Part shown: in pieces, positions 34,801 to 46,686 of the stretch | How the letters are laid out: each line of letters opens with the position of its first letter | Position numbering within the stretch: the first letter of the stretch is position 1 | NCBI GenBank assembly: GCA_003254925.1 | Contig: QANZ01004226.1 | Span: 226,960 to 290,959 of the forward strand | Direction: 5' to 3' | Length of the DNA stretch: 64,000 bases | Origin: Chamaecrista fasciculata | Lineage: Eukaryota; Streptophyta; Magnoliopsida; Fabales; Fabaceae | The notes under the pieces: model-generated | The model's database searches: none | Told to the model about the DNA's origin: nothing | Seen by the model: only the letters and a program-made list of their open reading frames with translations | Program-made: the position numbers and the translations under genes

Positions 34801-35264
34801 ATAAAGATTAATTTAGTATTGTCTCTGATTGCTTCACCGGGAAAAAAAGAAAAAAAAAAGAGAGAATTATTTACCGTAGAATTGGAAGAGCAGTACTGCC
34901 ATTGCCACAACCCACTTCCAAAACCTTCGACTTTTTCCCACAGGAAACTAGTTCGGGGAACTCCTTCAACAAGTACCGTCTCTCCTGAATAAAAAATCGC
35001 ACATCGTTTAAATTACACGACAATCAGTATAAAACAAGCATGAAACTAACAAATCACGCAGAAGGGGAAAACCTTGAAGAATTTTCCAGAGGAATGACGG
35101 ACATGAAATTGTTCCCAAGCATCCACGTCGGCTTGTGATTGAGTGGCATAAGAAGAGGGCTCAAATGGAAGGAAGTGGAAGCTAAAACGAGGGATAGATT
35201 CTACCTCTGCTCTTAATTCTTCCCACTCGAAATCCTTGGAGAAATATTCTGCTTCGGAACTCAT
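31887..35264 (-). CDS. METTL2/6/8-type tRNA N3-methylcytidine methyltransferase
   Basis: This is a SAM-dependent methyltransferase of the METTL2/METTL6/METTL8 (yeast Trm140) group, which makes m3C32 in tRNA anticodon loops. Exons on the minus strand are 35,073-35,264, 34,875-34,984, 33,576-33,787, 33,389-33,480, 32,830-32,932, 32,515-32,657 and 31,887-31,991 (318 aa). Key motifs in order are DAWEQFHVRHSSGKFFK (family N-terminal motif), SAM motif I VLEVGCGNGS, YACDCSNKTLE, DFITLIFTLSAVP, VLKPGGMVFFRDYGLYDMTM, RADGTRSYFF, and the C-terminal WVHGKFQKP. The start is taken at MSSEAEYF (35,264), where family similarity begins; an in-frame ATG 16 codons upstream also exists. Exon junction phases all agree. 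Intron 6 holds a foldback element. The reading frame looks intact. Confidence 0.88.
32065..32303. repeat. Foldback MITE-like element, family B, copy 2 (in methyltransferase intron 6)
   Basis: The left arm has GAGAAAACCTATTTTTTAGT, then ACGATTTAGTTATTCAATAT. The right arm mirrors it, ending ACCCAAAAAATAAGTTTTCTC. The phrase order is the same as at 6,081 and 55,582. It lies between exons 31,887-31,991 and 32,515-32,657. Confidence 0.65.
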
Positions 35265-35319
35265 TCTCAACACAACACCACCTTTTGGGGGTACTGATAC
35301 TGATAGTACCAATCAACCC

Positions 35320-37560
35320 CACTTTCGATTTCGATTTCGATTTCGTCGCGTCACGTGATCCCTAACTCGTGAAATGTACGTCTAACGCATCGTCACGAGC
35401 GTCGTTCATGCCCTAACGAGCGAGCGACGCACCATTGATACTTCATAGTTCATAACATATTTATGGTGTGGAAAACTTTATTGTGGTCTAATTATACTAC
35501 TTTTATTTTGATTTTTAAATATTTTTATTTATTCCATCATCAATATAAAATATGATTATATTTAGTCGCAACCATTATTTTAATAAAAAAATTAGAAGAA
35601 AGATAGAAAAATAGCCAATCTAACTATCTAAATGAAAAAACTATCTAAATGAAAAATAAGGATAGAAACTAAAAAAAAATGATATTTTGTATTAAATAGT
35701 GAAATAAATAAAAAAATTTGAAAAGTAAAGCAAAACAAAACAAACACTATATTAAGAGGATACAAATATCTAATTATTATTCCACCAAAAAAAAATATCT
35801 AATTATTATTTTTATATCAAAACATTGTTTTTTGTTATTTAAAATTATTTTTATTGTTATTATAATTTACTAATATGACACCCGTTCGTTCGCAAGGGTT
35901 TTTCCTTTTCATTATATCTTTCTGGACATATAAAATCCTAATTACTATCGGAGATTGACCTTGCAAAAAATTATGATTTCAGAAAATTATAACAATATAC
36001 TTTCCATTCAAGTAACCTTTCCTCTCAAAAGTTTTAACTAAACTTTCGCCGAATGATTTATATTCCAAAATTAATTATGATTGCAACATCAAAGCAAGTG
36101 TTATAAGAAGTAAGCAAAGTTCAACTCTACCTATTATATGTACATGAAAAAGAATTGGCAAGATCAAAATGTAAAGAAATCTAAAATTATAACAAAATTG
36201 GTATTGCTCATGTTAAAGGATGATTGGAAATCAGAAAAGGATGATTGAATAACTACAAATTCTTTTTCTATCATCTAATTGAGAGCAGTTCAATTCAAGT
36301 CATTTGATTTAAGTTTCCACAATGTAACTATGCACAGTTTTACAACAAAAACATGATCAACAACATATAGAATAGGACTAGTGTCAAGTACCAACATTTA
36401 CTGGAAATTACAATCAACATAAATTATCTAAATACCAAACTGATTCAAAGATAGAGAATTGACTTGTGTTGCAGTAGAAAAGTAAGAAAGAGATTGGTAA
36501 ATTTGAAAAAGTCAAAATGTGAGATAAGTAGGTAACTTGTTTTGGAGTAAATTATATAATAAAATTGTAGGAAATTTTTTAATTTAGTCCTCTCATAAAC
36601 TTATTTGCAATTTTTTAACAACAAAAAAAAGGCACCAAATTTTAAGTAAAAAAGCCAATTGTTGCATGTATGTATAATGCAATTTAAATTAAGAATCTGA
36701 TTTACTTCACTATACTTATAGATTAAAACTAAAAAGTTCTTATAAATATCATGAACTTAGCAAATTGGAAATCAATTCATGTCTAAATACCATCATTTCA
36801 TGTGGAACGAAGAGCAAAATAAGGGACTGATTGCTGAGTATAGTGGCTTTGATTTGATTGCATTAAAACATGTTTTATTGTCTAGTTTTGATACATGTCA
36901 CTAAAAAGGTGAAAGAAGCATTAGGTTCACTTTGTCAACCTTTATAACCTTGTTGGGCTTGTCATTTAAAATCAACAACTATCACTGAAATCTCATGGCA
37001 TCAAGATTACAGAAAAACAAACAAATAAAAGAAAGTCGTGTTGAACCTTCTCTATTATACTGGACCAACTCAATTAAACTTATCCAAGAAAGCTACCATT
37101 GGAAAACATTATTCAGACCTCTGTGACTCCCTCTTATAAAGAATCCATGTGACTCCTCAAATAAACTATTTATGGGCACAGCCATCCACAAACAGATTCA
37201 GCTGAATATTAATTTATCCCTCTTCCTTCTATCTCTGCAATAAAATCATATGTATAATCTTCATTATGTAGCTAAATAAGCAAGAAGAAAAAAGAGGAAG
37301 TTGTCATTTAATTAAACAATGAACAAAGAACCAAATAATAGGTTTAAACAAAAGATGATTGGTAAGCAATCATTTTAATTAAGCAATGATAAAAGTAAGT
37401 GTTACAGAAGCAAAGTTCATTGATTGCTAATGATGTGGTTAGGTTCAACTCTGATAAATTATGGCATTAGATAACATAAATTTAAGACACAAATGACACT
37501 TACATAGTAAATTTAAGGACAGTACTCATGAGCATCTCAGAATGCATATTTATGTTGTGA
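35320..37560. other. Intergenic DNA, no gene seen
   Basis: AT-rich DNA upstream of the methyltransferase start. It contains a dispersed repeat copy (35,898-35,944) but no credible coding frame. The first 100 bp (35,320-35,440) are GC-richer and contain several CACG/ACGT-like words (for example CGTCACGTGATCC with a G-box CACGTG at about 35,351), plausibly the methyltransferase promoter. Confidence 0.5.
35898..35944. repeat. Dispersed short repeat, copy 2
   Basis: GTTTTTCCTTTTCATTATAT, then CTTTCTGGACATATAAAATC, then CTAATT matches 31,443-31,490 with a few differences. Confidence 0.45.
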
Positions 37561-37657
37561 TTTATGTGAGGTAGAACCTCAGTGTTATCATCTGAGAATC
37601 ATCTCCGTACAAAATAAAGGGCTCATAGTAGAATAAAGCATGCAAAATATAATATAC

Positions 37658-37824
37658 CTCCTCATATACATAATCACGGTCACTTCCTGTCCAAGGATAT
37701 CGAGGCTGCAGGTCAACACCTTCTCCTTCCTCTCCAATGTGATCATGCTTCAGGCGCTGATATATCCCAAGCAGGTCCATAATAGATGATTTCCCTTTAG
37801 TTGCCTCTACCGGCAACAAACCCC
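37658..37824 (-). pseudogene. eIF2-beta-like exon fragment
   Basis: An open stretch with a TTGTAG acceptor side and a GAGGAG/GTATAT donor side encodes GLLPVEATKGK, then HIGEEGEGVDLQPRYPWTGS, then DRDYVYEE. The second half matches the region of plant eIF2-beta just before its conserved C-terminal domain (family form close to RYPWEGSDRDYxYEEL). The N-terminal part does not match, and the zinc-binding and MIF4G-contact regions of eIF2-beta are absent nearby. It is a captured or decayed exon rather than a working initiation factor gene. Confidence 0.6.
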
Positions 37825-37924
37825 CTACAATTTTAAAATCAATACATTTTAGTGAACAAATTTATCTATCCTTCAAGACTCAACAATAATTGTTTGCAAT
37901 TCACTGTATCATTTTTTAACTCAC

Positions 37925-38340
37925 CTATCAAGGTATATTCAACTGAAGAGCAGAAGAGGCATTTTTGTTTAAGTTTGAGGCCAGCATAATGCAGCTACCA
38001 AAATAAAATGTAAAAGGCCTTCATCTTTATCAACAAAAGAAAAGTCCCCATTGATATATGCATCTGCAATGCCTAAATCAGCTTGTGTCATAACCTGAAA
38101 AACAGATCACAAAAAAATTCAGTTCTCTTCTCTTATTTCCTTACTATTAGGCATATGTCACAACTTCTAAACCTAGAATAGAGCCAATTACTTATGTTTC
38201 ATCTACCAATTTTAAAGTACTTACCTTCAAATAGAATTGAGGATTGTGGACTCGGAGAACACTTTTCAACATGCAACCTTTCGTATTTCCCTCAAAGGTA
38301 AAGACTGTTCCTCCTTCCTCCAATAAACTGTAATACCTCA
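37925..38340 (-). pseudogene. Cyclopropane-fatty-acyl-phospholipid synthase (CFA synthase) gene fragment
   Basis: Two exon-like stretches on the minus strand retain consensus splice sites. The one at about 38,225-38,335 encodes YYSLLEEGGTVFTFEG, then KSVLRVHNPQFYLK/GTAAGT. The one at about 38,000-38,096 encodes VMTQADLGIADAYINGDFSF, then VDKDEGLLHFIL. These match the N-terminal part of the methyltransferase half of plant CFA synthases, enzymes that add a methylene group from SAM to fatty-acyl chains. A third piece (MLASNLNKNASSALQL, about 37,935-37,990) resembles the following exon but needs a frame shift. The FAD-oxidoreductase half and the SAM-binding core are missing, so the product cannot be an active enzyme. 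Confidence 0.7.
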
Positions 38341-38394
38341 AGGCACAAGATATTGGTCAGTAACCAAAAGAGAAAAAAAAATGCTCTTGAAATT

Positions 38395-38600
38395 TACTTT
38401 ATACACTCAAGACAAAATGAACTAAGTTCTCTTGTGGAACTTTCTGCAGAATTGAAGTCAACAAAGAGCATGGCTGCTCATTCACTTTGCTCATAATTTC
38501 TTTTATTATAGTTTTTGGTCCAAATATATAAGTCTTATCAGTTTGGAGCTTTATTTGAGGTTCTTCTAAGTGGCTGCACGTTGAAAGATCAACTCAAATT
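38395..38600 (-). pseudogene. Unassigned open coding-like fragment
   Basis: The minus strand is open for about 68 codons and reads DLSTCSHLEEPQIKLQTDKT, later KEIMSKVNEQPCSLLTSILQ, then KVPQENLVHFVLSV and stop. Residue usage looks like real protein, but I do not recognise the family. It sits directly upstream of the CFA synthase fragment and may be another captured exon. Confidence 0.35.
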
Positions 38601-38860
38601 AAAATGAATCACAAACTTCCAAAAACAAAATTAGATTCATAGAACTCACCTCCAATCATAATATTCTTGTAACACATTCAAATCATTTAATAATTAAACA
38701 TTCTACTTAAATAAATCATTGCCTCGCATTGGAGCTACTTAATAATTGATTCTTGTCATGCAGTCTAGCACAAAAAATTAGATAGTTATGAATATACTGA
38801 TATAGGCATACATATATATATGAACATACCTAGAGGAAGCTAGTGGGATTGGCTTGATTT

Positions 38861-38962
38861 CTGAGACACATTATTAATTCTTTCTTTTCTCAGCCTCAAA
38901 TCATCAAGCAGCTGAGACACATTATTAATTCTTTCTTTTCTCAGCCTCAAATCATCAAGCAG
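38861..38962. repeat. Exact 51-bp tandem duplication
   Basis: The unit starts CTGAGACACATTATTAATTC and ends ATCATCAAGCAG. It is present twice without a mismatch (38,861-38,911 and 38,912-38,962), immediately before a TTC-rich run. The identity implies a recent event. Confidence 0.9.
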
Positions 38963-39235
38963 CTTCTTCTTCTTCTTCTATGATATCGGCAATTTCTGGG
39001 GTTTTGACAAAAAAACAACCCACGTTTCGCTATTCTGGACAAACCCCTTTCCTACCCACGCCGCAAACGTTCAAATCCATCCTCAAATATATCAATCTGC
39101 TGATGATTCGAACGAAACTACTTACCTCTGGCTTTGAATGTTGCAGCGAAAGAGGAGAAAGAAGAGACGGTGTGCGGTTGTTAGATTGCGGTACAGGACA
39201 ACGTTCTTCTGACGACGACGGCGACCTGAGCAAGC

Positions 39236-39405
39236 AAAGAAGAAGAAGAAGAAGATCGCCAAAGTCGGAGAGGAAGATCGAGATTTTGAAATCAAAATGG
39301 TTGCTGTAGACGACGGTCGTAGAAGAAGCGGCGGAAGAAGAAGAAGAAGAAGAAGAAGAAGAAGAAGAAGAAGAAGCGTATGGTGGAAGGAGAAGAAGAA
39401 GGAGA
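39236..39405. repeat. (GAA)n / AGAAGA-rich microsatellite region
   Basis: Long GAA runs, notably about 39,330-39,376, are interrupted by short GC-richer words. On the opposite strand they read as poly-Ser/poly-Leu in open frames, which explains the misleading 180-codon frame at 39,030-39,572. It is a likely length-variable marker. On the minus strand an AGAG/GTAAGT donor-like site at about 39,124 hints at a former leader exon. Confidence 0.8.
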
Positions 39406-39649
39406 AGCGGCAATTTTAGAATTTGGAATTTGAAATGTGAAATGTTGGAGAGAAGCGTATGGTGGAAGATAATGTTAGAGATGAGAAGGCGTATGGTGGA
39501 AGATTCATTTATTTGCGAGATATCTTTAGCCTCAAATCTGAAGTTAAATTTGATATTATTCTGAAATTTCAAATTGCTGCCACGTGTCAGATGGAGAGTG
39601 AGAGTATGAAAAGAAAATTTGGGTACTCGAGAAGAGTGGAATTGATTTA

Positions 39650-41098
39650 AAAAAAAAAAAAAGGGACACGTGTCAGCTCCACAGTTGGAGTGAGAAAATG
39701 CAACTTTAAATGTGGAGTTGACACTTGTGCAAAGTCAACATTGTTTTATTGGATTTTATAAATTATAAATTATAGATTTATAGATTATAGATAGATTTTA
39801 TAGATTATAGATTATAGATTTGCAGATAAAAATATTATCGATGTTCCCAAATTATAGGACAAGTCTCACTTGTACATTTAAATTTTTTTATTATCAATTA
39901 TTTTTCTATAGTTTCACATGCCCTAAAGTTGTCTAAATTGTTTTTGATGACATAACAAATAGTTTCTTTTCTTAATTTTGGTGTAAATTATAGGTCTAAA
40001 ACATTACATTTGTGTCAATTATATCTTAAAATTTTAATAAATACTAAAGTCATACTAAATCTATTATTCCATAACATGGTTCAAATTTTGTTAGTCAAAT
40101 ATTGTTAGTGATTTTCGCATATAATTTTTTTTTTAAAAAAATATTGAGTAAACTTTAAATGTTTAGACAAACAATCCCATCTTTTTCTTTCTAAATAACG
40201 TTCATTTACCCAAAAAAGAAAAACTTAAAAAAGGTTACTTGTATCATGCCCAAAAAAAAAAGATTACTTGTACCAAATAAAATAAAGATTACTTGTCATA
40301 TTTTTCCTTTTGTTAATTTTGTTAATTGCCCTTTAGAGTTGAGAAACTTGTTATTAATCTTAAAAGAAGTAGTAGTACTTTTTACTAATATTTGTTAAAT
40401 TTTTATGTTGTTATTTTTGATAAAAATACAAGGATATTCGGTAATGTCATAAAAGCTTCCTAATAGAGTTAGTTTTCTAGGATTGACACCAGTGTAACCA
40501 AACTACTTAGTTAAGAATGATATGCATAAATTAAACGACAAATCAATTCATGTTTTCCTCTCTATGCCTTTGTCTTTTTTGGATTTATACCTAACTATTC
40601 GTCTATTCCCTCGGTCCCTCCAGCTAGCGACATCGATTTGCGACTGGAGTGCAAAAGATTTTTTTTAAACAAATCTAGTTAAGAAATATCTTAGGAATAG
40701 TCAACGACATGTAAAACATGTAATAATCAAGTTTTTTAGAACACGGACCTTGATAGTTGGCAAAATTTGAAACCCAACTATATTGCAGAATATCCCTTTT
40801 ACCACAAATATCAGCACTATAATATCATGCACATTTTCTGAATAATGTTGGTTTATTCTTCTGTTAGACAAAGGCAAGCGCCTAGGTGTAGAATCCATAA
40901 TCCATTCTGAGGGAAAATGTGCGATCAGGAATATGGTTAGCAAAATGACCCTTCTAAATTTGTATGTTAAAAAAATCTAGATTTATGTCTCCTATGTCAG
41001 AATACTGAGGTTATGGATTATGAGAAACTCGGGAGAAATTTTTGAGATCATTCTAATGTTCACATAGATATCATCATTCTGTTCATACTCCTCAGTTC
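39650..41098. other. Intergenic DNA, no gene seen
   Basis: AT-rich spacer with a short imperfect repeat of ATAGATTTATAGATT-type words at 39,760-39,825. No coding or RNA gene is visible. Confidence 0.55.
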
Positions 41099-44000
41099 TC
41101 AGAATTTTTCACCTGCACGTTGTAGGACTCTTCTGAGTTCATCTGCTATATCGTGCAGGAGAATTGGTTTCCGAATCAATCCATTCATTCCCACCTGTAA
41201 ACATCTATCCATCACTTGTTCTTCTGCACTTGCTGTGAGAGCTATAATCAAGGGCCAATTACGGCTGTGAAACTTCCGAATCCTCATGGCAACTTCAAAA
41301 CCATCCATTTCAGGCATGTGAAGATCCAAAAGGATAATTTTGTATGTGTTACCGGAAGCACTTATAGCGCTCAAGCATTGGAACCCTGAAGAAACAGCAG
41401 TTACTTGACAACCCAGCTTCTCGAGAAGCTTCTTGGTCACCGTCCGATTTACGTCATCGTCATCGGTTAAGACAACCTTGAGGCCTCTGAACTGTATGTC
41501 TGAAGAATCTTTAAGTGCAAAAATGGATCTTTCCAGTGATGGCCCTATCTGAAACTTGAGAACAAGCGTCATCCTTTGTGCCAGACCCAGAGAGTTTGGT
41601 GATATCCAGATATTGCCTTGCATCATCTGCAGATTTTTTCACGTTGTAAAGTCAGAATAACTTACACAATCATATCGATATGTACTAGATTTCTCAGTTA
41701 TCATAAAAAGTTCAAATCTTCTCGTTCATAAAAAGCAAGATTCCAATTTATCTGCATTCTAAGGTGCATATATGTCATTTAACTGAGTTCTTTAACAATC
41801 CCCTTTAGTTGTCTAAGGCTAAGCATATGACACAAGTAGGCCCTTGCTGATTGATTGGTCTCTGAATCGAACTGATGAAGGAAAAGATGATTTATAGCAC
41901 TATTAAGTATTACCAACCACACTAAATATAATGAAATGACCTCATAATAGAAAAAAGTACTTGAATATCATTGCTTCTTTATGCATTAATGAGGGTGGTT
42001 CTTGGGAGAAGCCAACTCCCCCAAATGAAAATTCAAAATCAATTATGATCTCAAAAGTTTACACCCTTAAGTCATCTTTGAAGTGGCAACTCATAATACC
42101 AAAATTCTGGTGGCACAATCTTTCTTATTTATTTTCTGATGCCTCCTATCTGAGAATAACTGACATCATAAAAATTAGATGAGGAAGAAAGGATTCTCAG
42201 TGCAGCACAGCATTTGTGCAATATCGTTAAACCAAAATGACAGAATGACTAATTAAGTTCTTAAACTAAAAACTTACGAATTAGATTTACAGATCAAAAC
42301 AGAAAAGCCAAGCAAAATTGAATGTCAAGTATTGTCGAATCTTTTGGTTTAACAGATGCACAGAATTAGACTTTGTCAATTAAATTTAATTGTTATAAGA
42401 AACATATCCTTTCACTAAAATTGCCAGTCATAAAATAGAAGGCCATTATATTAGTCTATCCACCACCCAAGCAAATGCCTAGTAGCACAGTCACGATTAA
42501 TCTGAACAAGAAAATTATACATTCAGGAAATTATGCACATCATGATATTTACTAAATTCCCATTGAATATCACTTGGAACTCAAAAAAATTTCTATCAAC
42601 AGTTCCTTAAATTTTAATGAACAACAGTGACTTTGGAAAGTGGCAGATCAATAGTCCATTGTTTTTCAGTATTATGTGAGGCCACAAAAATTAAACGAAT
42701 TCCTCAAATGAACCCCAAGCAACAAACTAAACATGCCATAATCATGGTTCCAATTGTCAATAATTACCTTTTGATTCCTTCCAGTACCATTTTGGGTTAG
42801 CCATCCTCCTCCATTAATGTATATGAATGTCAAGATATGCCCCCAAAACAATGAAGCAAGGAGGAATTTGACAATAGCCAAAAAGTTTAATAGGAGTGAT
42901 ATAGATGGAAAATTTGCTTAAGTTGAATATAGTCATTTTCTAACTGATAAAAGATTTTATGTAAACAGCCTTAGTCATGTACCAAAATGCCCCGTGGAAT
43001 GGAAAGCTGGGGAAGACATTAGCCATTTTAGAAGTGGCATTCAACTCATCCTGAGTGTATTTCTCCTTGAGAGCTAAACAAGGAATCAAGCAACCGGATT
43101 TTCAAATCAAACAATGCATTTTGTATGCAAGCAAGTATGCCATATGAGTCCTAAGAGATATATGGCAGAGGAACTGTTGCAGGCTTGCAGCAGATACTAA
43201 ATAGCATTTTCTGAGTGTAGGTCACTTTCCCTTTATTTCTTTTTGTTAAATCTCATAATTACACCACCAAAATCTAGAATGTTCATGAAAATTTTACCAC
43301 TTACAACATCATAAACATTTCCAATTGGTCCTCCTACTCCAACATTATAGTAAATCACCCATTGCACACTGTTTCAGATAAAATTTAGTTCTATGATCTA
43401 CAGTCCACACAGCCAACTATCTACACAATTAAGGAGAAATTAGTAATCTCACTAAGGGGAAAAGGCAATTTATAACCAACAATTCAAAAAACTGATGCAG
43501 AAATCATCCATATGACTACATCAAGTAGAGAAATGAGTTACTATATATGATAAATAAAATAATGCACATACCTGCGCCAGTGTCTTGCACATGCTGAAAC
43601 TAAGACCCTCCTTAGGGTCATTGTTGTAGGGCCTTCTACCAGCATAGTATCTTGTTGAAGTTGACTCATCTAAGTGAGAACTTGTACCAGTTATCTGAAA
43701 ATCAAATTTTATATATACATAATCATTTTGCACGCTTGATCTCCATATTCCCAAATATCTATCATCATTATCCCCAGTATCACTTTCAAGACATACTCTA
43801 AAAATGAGAGTCCTTTCTCCGTCATATATGTTCAATAGATAGCCAATCATATGCAAAATTACTTGAAAAGCCCTTGCCTCGTCACCCATGACCAGATCAG
43901 GCAAAGACTTCTGGACTTCAATTTGAAAACCAAAGCCTTTATGTACACAGAGACACTTGGCAATGCAAGCGGCTTCCCTCATCATCAAATGTAAATGGAA

Positions 44001-45323
44001 AGGTTTCATCTCTAGCTGGAAGCTTCCTTTATCATTTACTGAAATCTCCATTACATCATTAATCAAACTTGAGAGGACATGGCTAACTTTCATCATTGTG
44101 TCAACTATAATCTTTTGCTCAGATCTCAAATTGCCCTCTTGAAACATTGAAAGCAAGCCCAGGATCGAATGCATAGGCCTGCGCATTCCATGGCTCATCA
44201 CTTTCTGGAATGATTTCCTTGCTTGGCTGGCCATCATCGCATTCTGTTTAGCCTGTTGTAATGCTCGGTTTTGCTCTGCCAGTTTCTGTCTCATTATTTG
44301 AGACTCTTCAAGAACAGATGCATGAGACAGGGCTACAGCAACCTGGTCGGCAACCACTTCCACAATGTCCATCTCATGGTCGGTCCAAGCCCTAGAGTTC
44401 GTGTTTGGAAGAACCAAAACCAGTATAGCGTACGATGTATCAACCAACTCCGGTGTCCCTCCTTTAAAATTTGAAACATTAAGCATTGGCATACGGATCG
44501 CAGCAACAGCACCCGACTCCCCAGTTCCACCCTTACTTGCAGCTCCTAGTTCTGATTCAGGTCTCAAAATCCTCACCCCTTTACTTTTCTTTATCTCTAG
44601 GACATCTACGTCATTTATCGGAATAGAATTGTGAAAATTCTTTGCAGAGCTTGTTTTCAATTCATGGGTTAAGTACATTTCCCGTCCATCCTGATTTGGC
44701 ATCCAAACAGCACAGTTATGCAAGTCCAACGATTTAGAAAGCTCAACAAGGGTGGTGTACAAGATGGTATGCTTATCCAAAGACTTCCTTATTTCTCGCG
44801 TTAGCATCCGGACATGCCAGCTTGCTTCCTTTTGTCTTTTCATCATTCCAATCTCTTGGTCTAATTCCAACACGTTCTGCTTCAAGAAAAGCTCCCTCAC
44901 TTTGATCTTGAGAAGAAGAGGAATCAGAGTGAAAAGGGTGATTGCAGTAGCACAAGAGACAAGAGCAGTAAGGAGTTTTGCAATTGTAAGGGAGAGCACC
45001 AACTGGAAGGAGTGAGGTCCGTAATAAGTATATGCATTGAGTAAATGCGTCAAGCCACATAGAACTATGAATGCAATGAATTGAAGGAAGACCCATTTGA
45101 ATGGAAGATTGGAGCGACTAACGAAGTAAAGCAATTCGACGGGGATCGAAAAATAAGCTATGGCAATAAAAAAGTCGCTGACTCTTTGGCTCTCAAGAAT
45201 GCTATGTATACTCCAAAGCCCTTCTTCGTCGCAATTGCAGTGAGCATATTCGCCATCGCTGGCAGAAACAGAGACAGCGATGTAAAAAGCCAGCAATAGA
45301 GGAGCCAATGCTTTTCTTCCCAT
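41099..45323 (-). CDS. EIN4: Ethylene receptor, subfamily II (EIN4/ETR2-like)
   Basis: This is an ER-membrane ethylene receptor that represses ethylene responses through CTR1 when no hormone is bound. Two exons, 43,572-45,323 and 41,099-41,626, join in phase 0 (759 aa; EIN4 is about 766). There is an N-terminal signal-like hydrophobic segment (residues 8-22), typical of subfamily II. It is followed by the dimerising Cys29 and Cys31 (CNCDEEG). Three membrane helices follow, with copper ligands Cys89 and His93 in [24 protein letters not shown] domain spans about 180-340, and a degenerate His-kinase domain keeps His378 ([11 protein letters not shown]). The receiver domain has the acidic DDDDVN pocket and phospho-acceptor Asp685 ([11 protein letters not shown]). 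The intron before the receiver exon is 1.9 kb. EIN4 is the closest remembered match; ETR2 cannot be fully excluded. Confidence 0.93.
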
Positions 45324-46243
45324 GGCACCTAGTTAATAATACTTTTCCACAGCATCCATAAAAAATCTCATATATTCCAAATCTTAGCCAACTAAGTCTT
45401 TCGCGTATTGGAAAAAAGAAGGAAGAAGAAAAATCTCCATGGACCGCCTGACCGTGTAAGACGTTGACATGAAATCTGTTCTAGTCAAGACTCAAGATCT
45501 AATAATAACATTCGCATCTGCCCAAACTCCTATGATATCCTTTCTATTTCTGAAATTCCAAACGTAAATAATTTCTATAAAATAAAATTCATCAATAATA
45601 ATAATAATAGACGAGAGCTGCGATTATACCAAGAAGATGAATGAATGAGAAGGCTCGAATCAATAATCACCTTCAGTCTGGACTCTGGAGGCACACTGTG
45701 AGAGAGTGATGTATTATAAGCAGAGAAGGGATTTCATTTCAGTTTCTATGACCTTCCCAGAAATCAATCATTACTTCATCGCTCTATGATTTTAAGAACT
45801 TGGGAAGGAAAATTTCTGCTTTAATTTTCTCAACTGTGATGAACCGAACCGACAGAAAGCCGAATGGAACAAAAAAAAAAGAAAACAGGAACCCTTTCCA
45901 AAAGGTGAAGAAAATAAAACCGGTGGGCAGGGAAGAGAAGAGAGGCAAATTCGGGAAAGAAAGATAGATATTTGAGTTGAGTTTGATTTGATTTGATTTG
46001 AACATCACTTTCTCTCTCTCTTGCAATTGCAAATAGCATTTGTCTGGAAAGCTGAAAGAAGCAATGGGGAGTGGGACCCACTCAGATTTACATGAAGCGA
46101 ACCTAGACTTCCTCTCTTCTCTGCATCCGCGTCAGACCATCCATGCCATCAAGCATTCAACTAAATTATTTATTACTATTTTATCATATTTCATTGTATC
46201 TGCCGCTTCTCTTTTCTATTACTATATGCTCCACTTATTATTT
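45324..46243. other. 5' flank of the ethylene receptor gene
   Basis: Upstream sequence of the minus-strand receptor gene. It has a GA/CT-rich stretch and CTCTCTCTC near 46,010-46,022, typical of plant 5' leaders. Plant ethylene receptors often have a leader intron, but its ends could not be fixed here. No other gene is seen. Confidence 0.45.
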
Positions 46244-46686
46244 AGGTTGAAGTTCACTTTTGGTTCCATAATTTTTACTAAAATATCAATTTGGTCCTAT
46301 AATTTTTTTTGTTACATTTTTGGTCTTATATCTTTACAAAACATTGCAGATTTTGTCCTGTATCACTTTTGGTCCTATATCTTTTGGTCAGGTTACTGAA
46401 TTGGTTCCATATCTTTACAAAAACTTTCACTGCTAGTCCCACTTGATCCAAATATATGAGATCAATTATACATCTGACCCAAAGATATGAGACCGATTAT
46501 GCAACCTGAATAAAAAATATAGGACAATTCTGCAACATGACCCAAAGATATGGGTCCAAAAGTGTGACATGGGACCAAATCTGTAACTTGAACAAAAAAT
46601 ATAGGACCAAAAGTACAATTAAAAAAGTTATGAGACCAAATTGAGACCTTAACAAAATTTATAGAACCAAAAGTACACTTTGACCT
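46244..46686. repeat. Foldback MITE-like element, family A, copy 2
   Basis: It begins AGGTTGAAGTTCACTTTTGG. The reverse complement of its end begins AGGTCAAAGTGTACTTTTGG. Interior phrases 'GGTCCTATAA' and 'GGTCTTATATCTTTAC' recur as complements. Both ends are flanked by ATTATTT, a possible target duplication that carries little weight in AT-rich DNA. Same family as 11,604-12,012. Confidence 0.7.

Noticed and set aside
39030..39572. A 180-codon minus-strand frame with poly-Ser and poly-Leu runs
   Set aside because: It is generated by the GAA microsatellite and has no recognisable domain. The overlapping plus-strand frame at 38,980-39,309 is equally unsupported.
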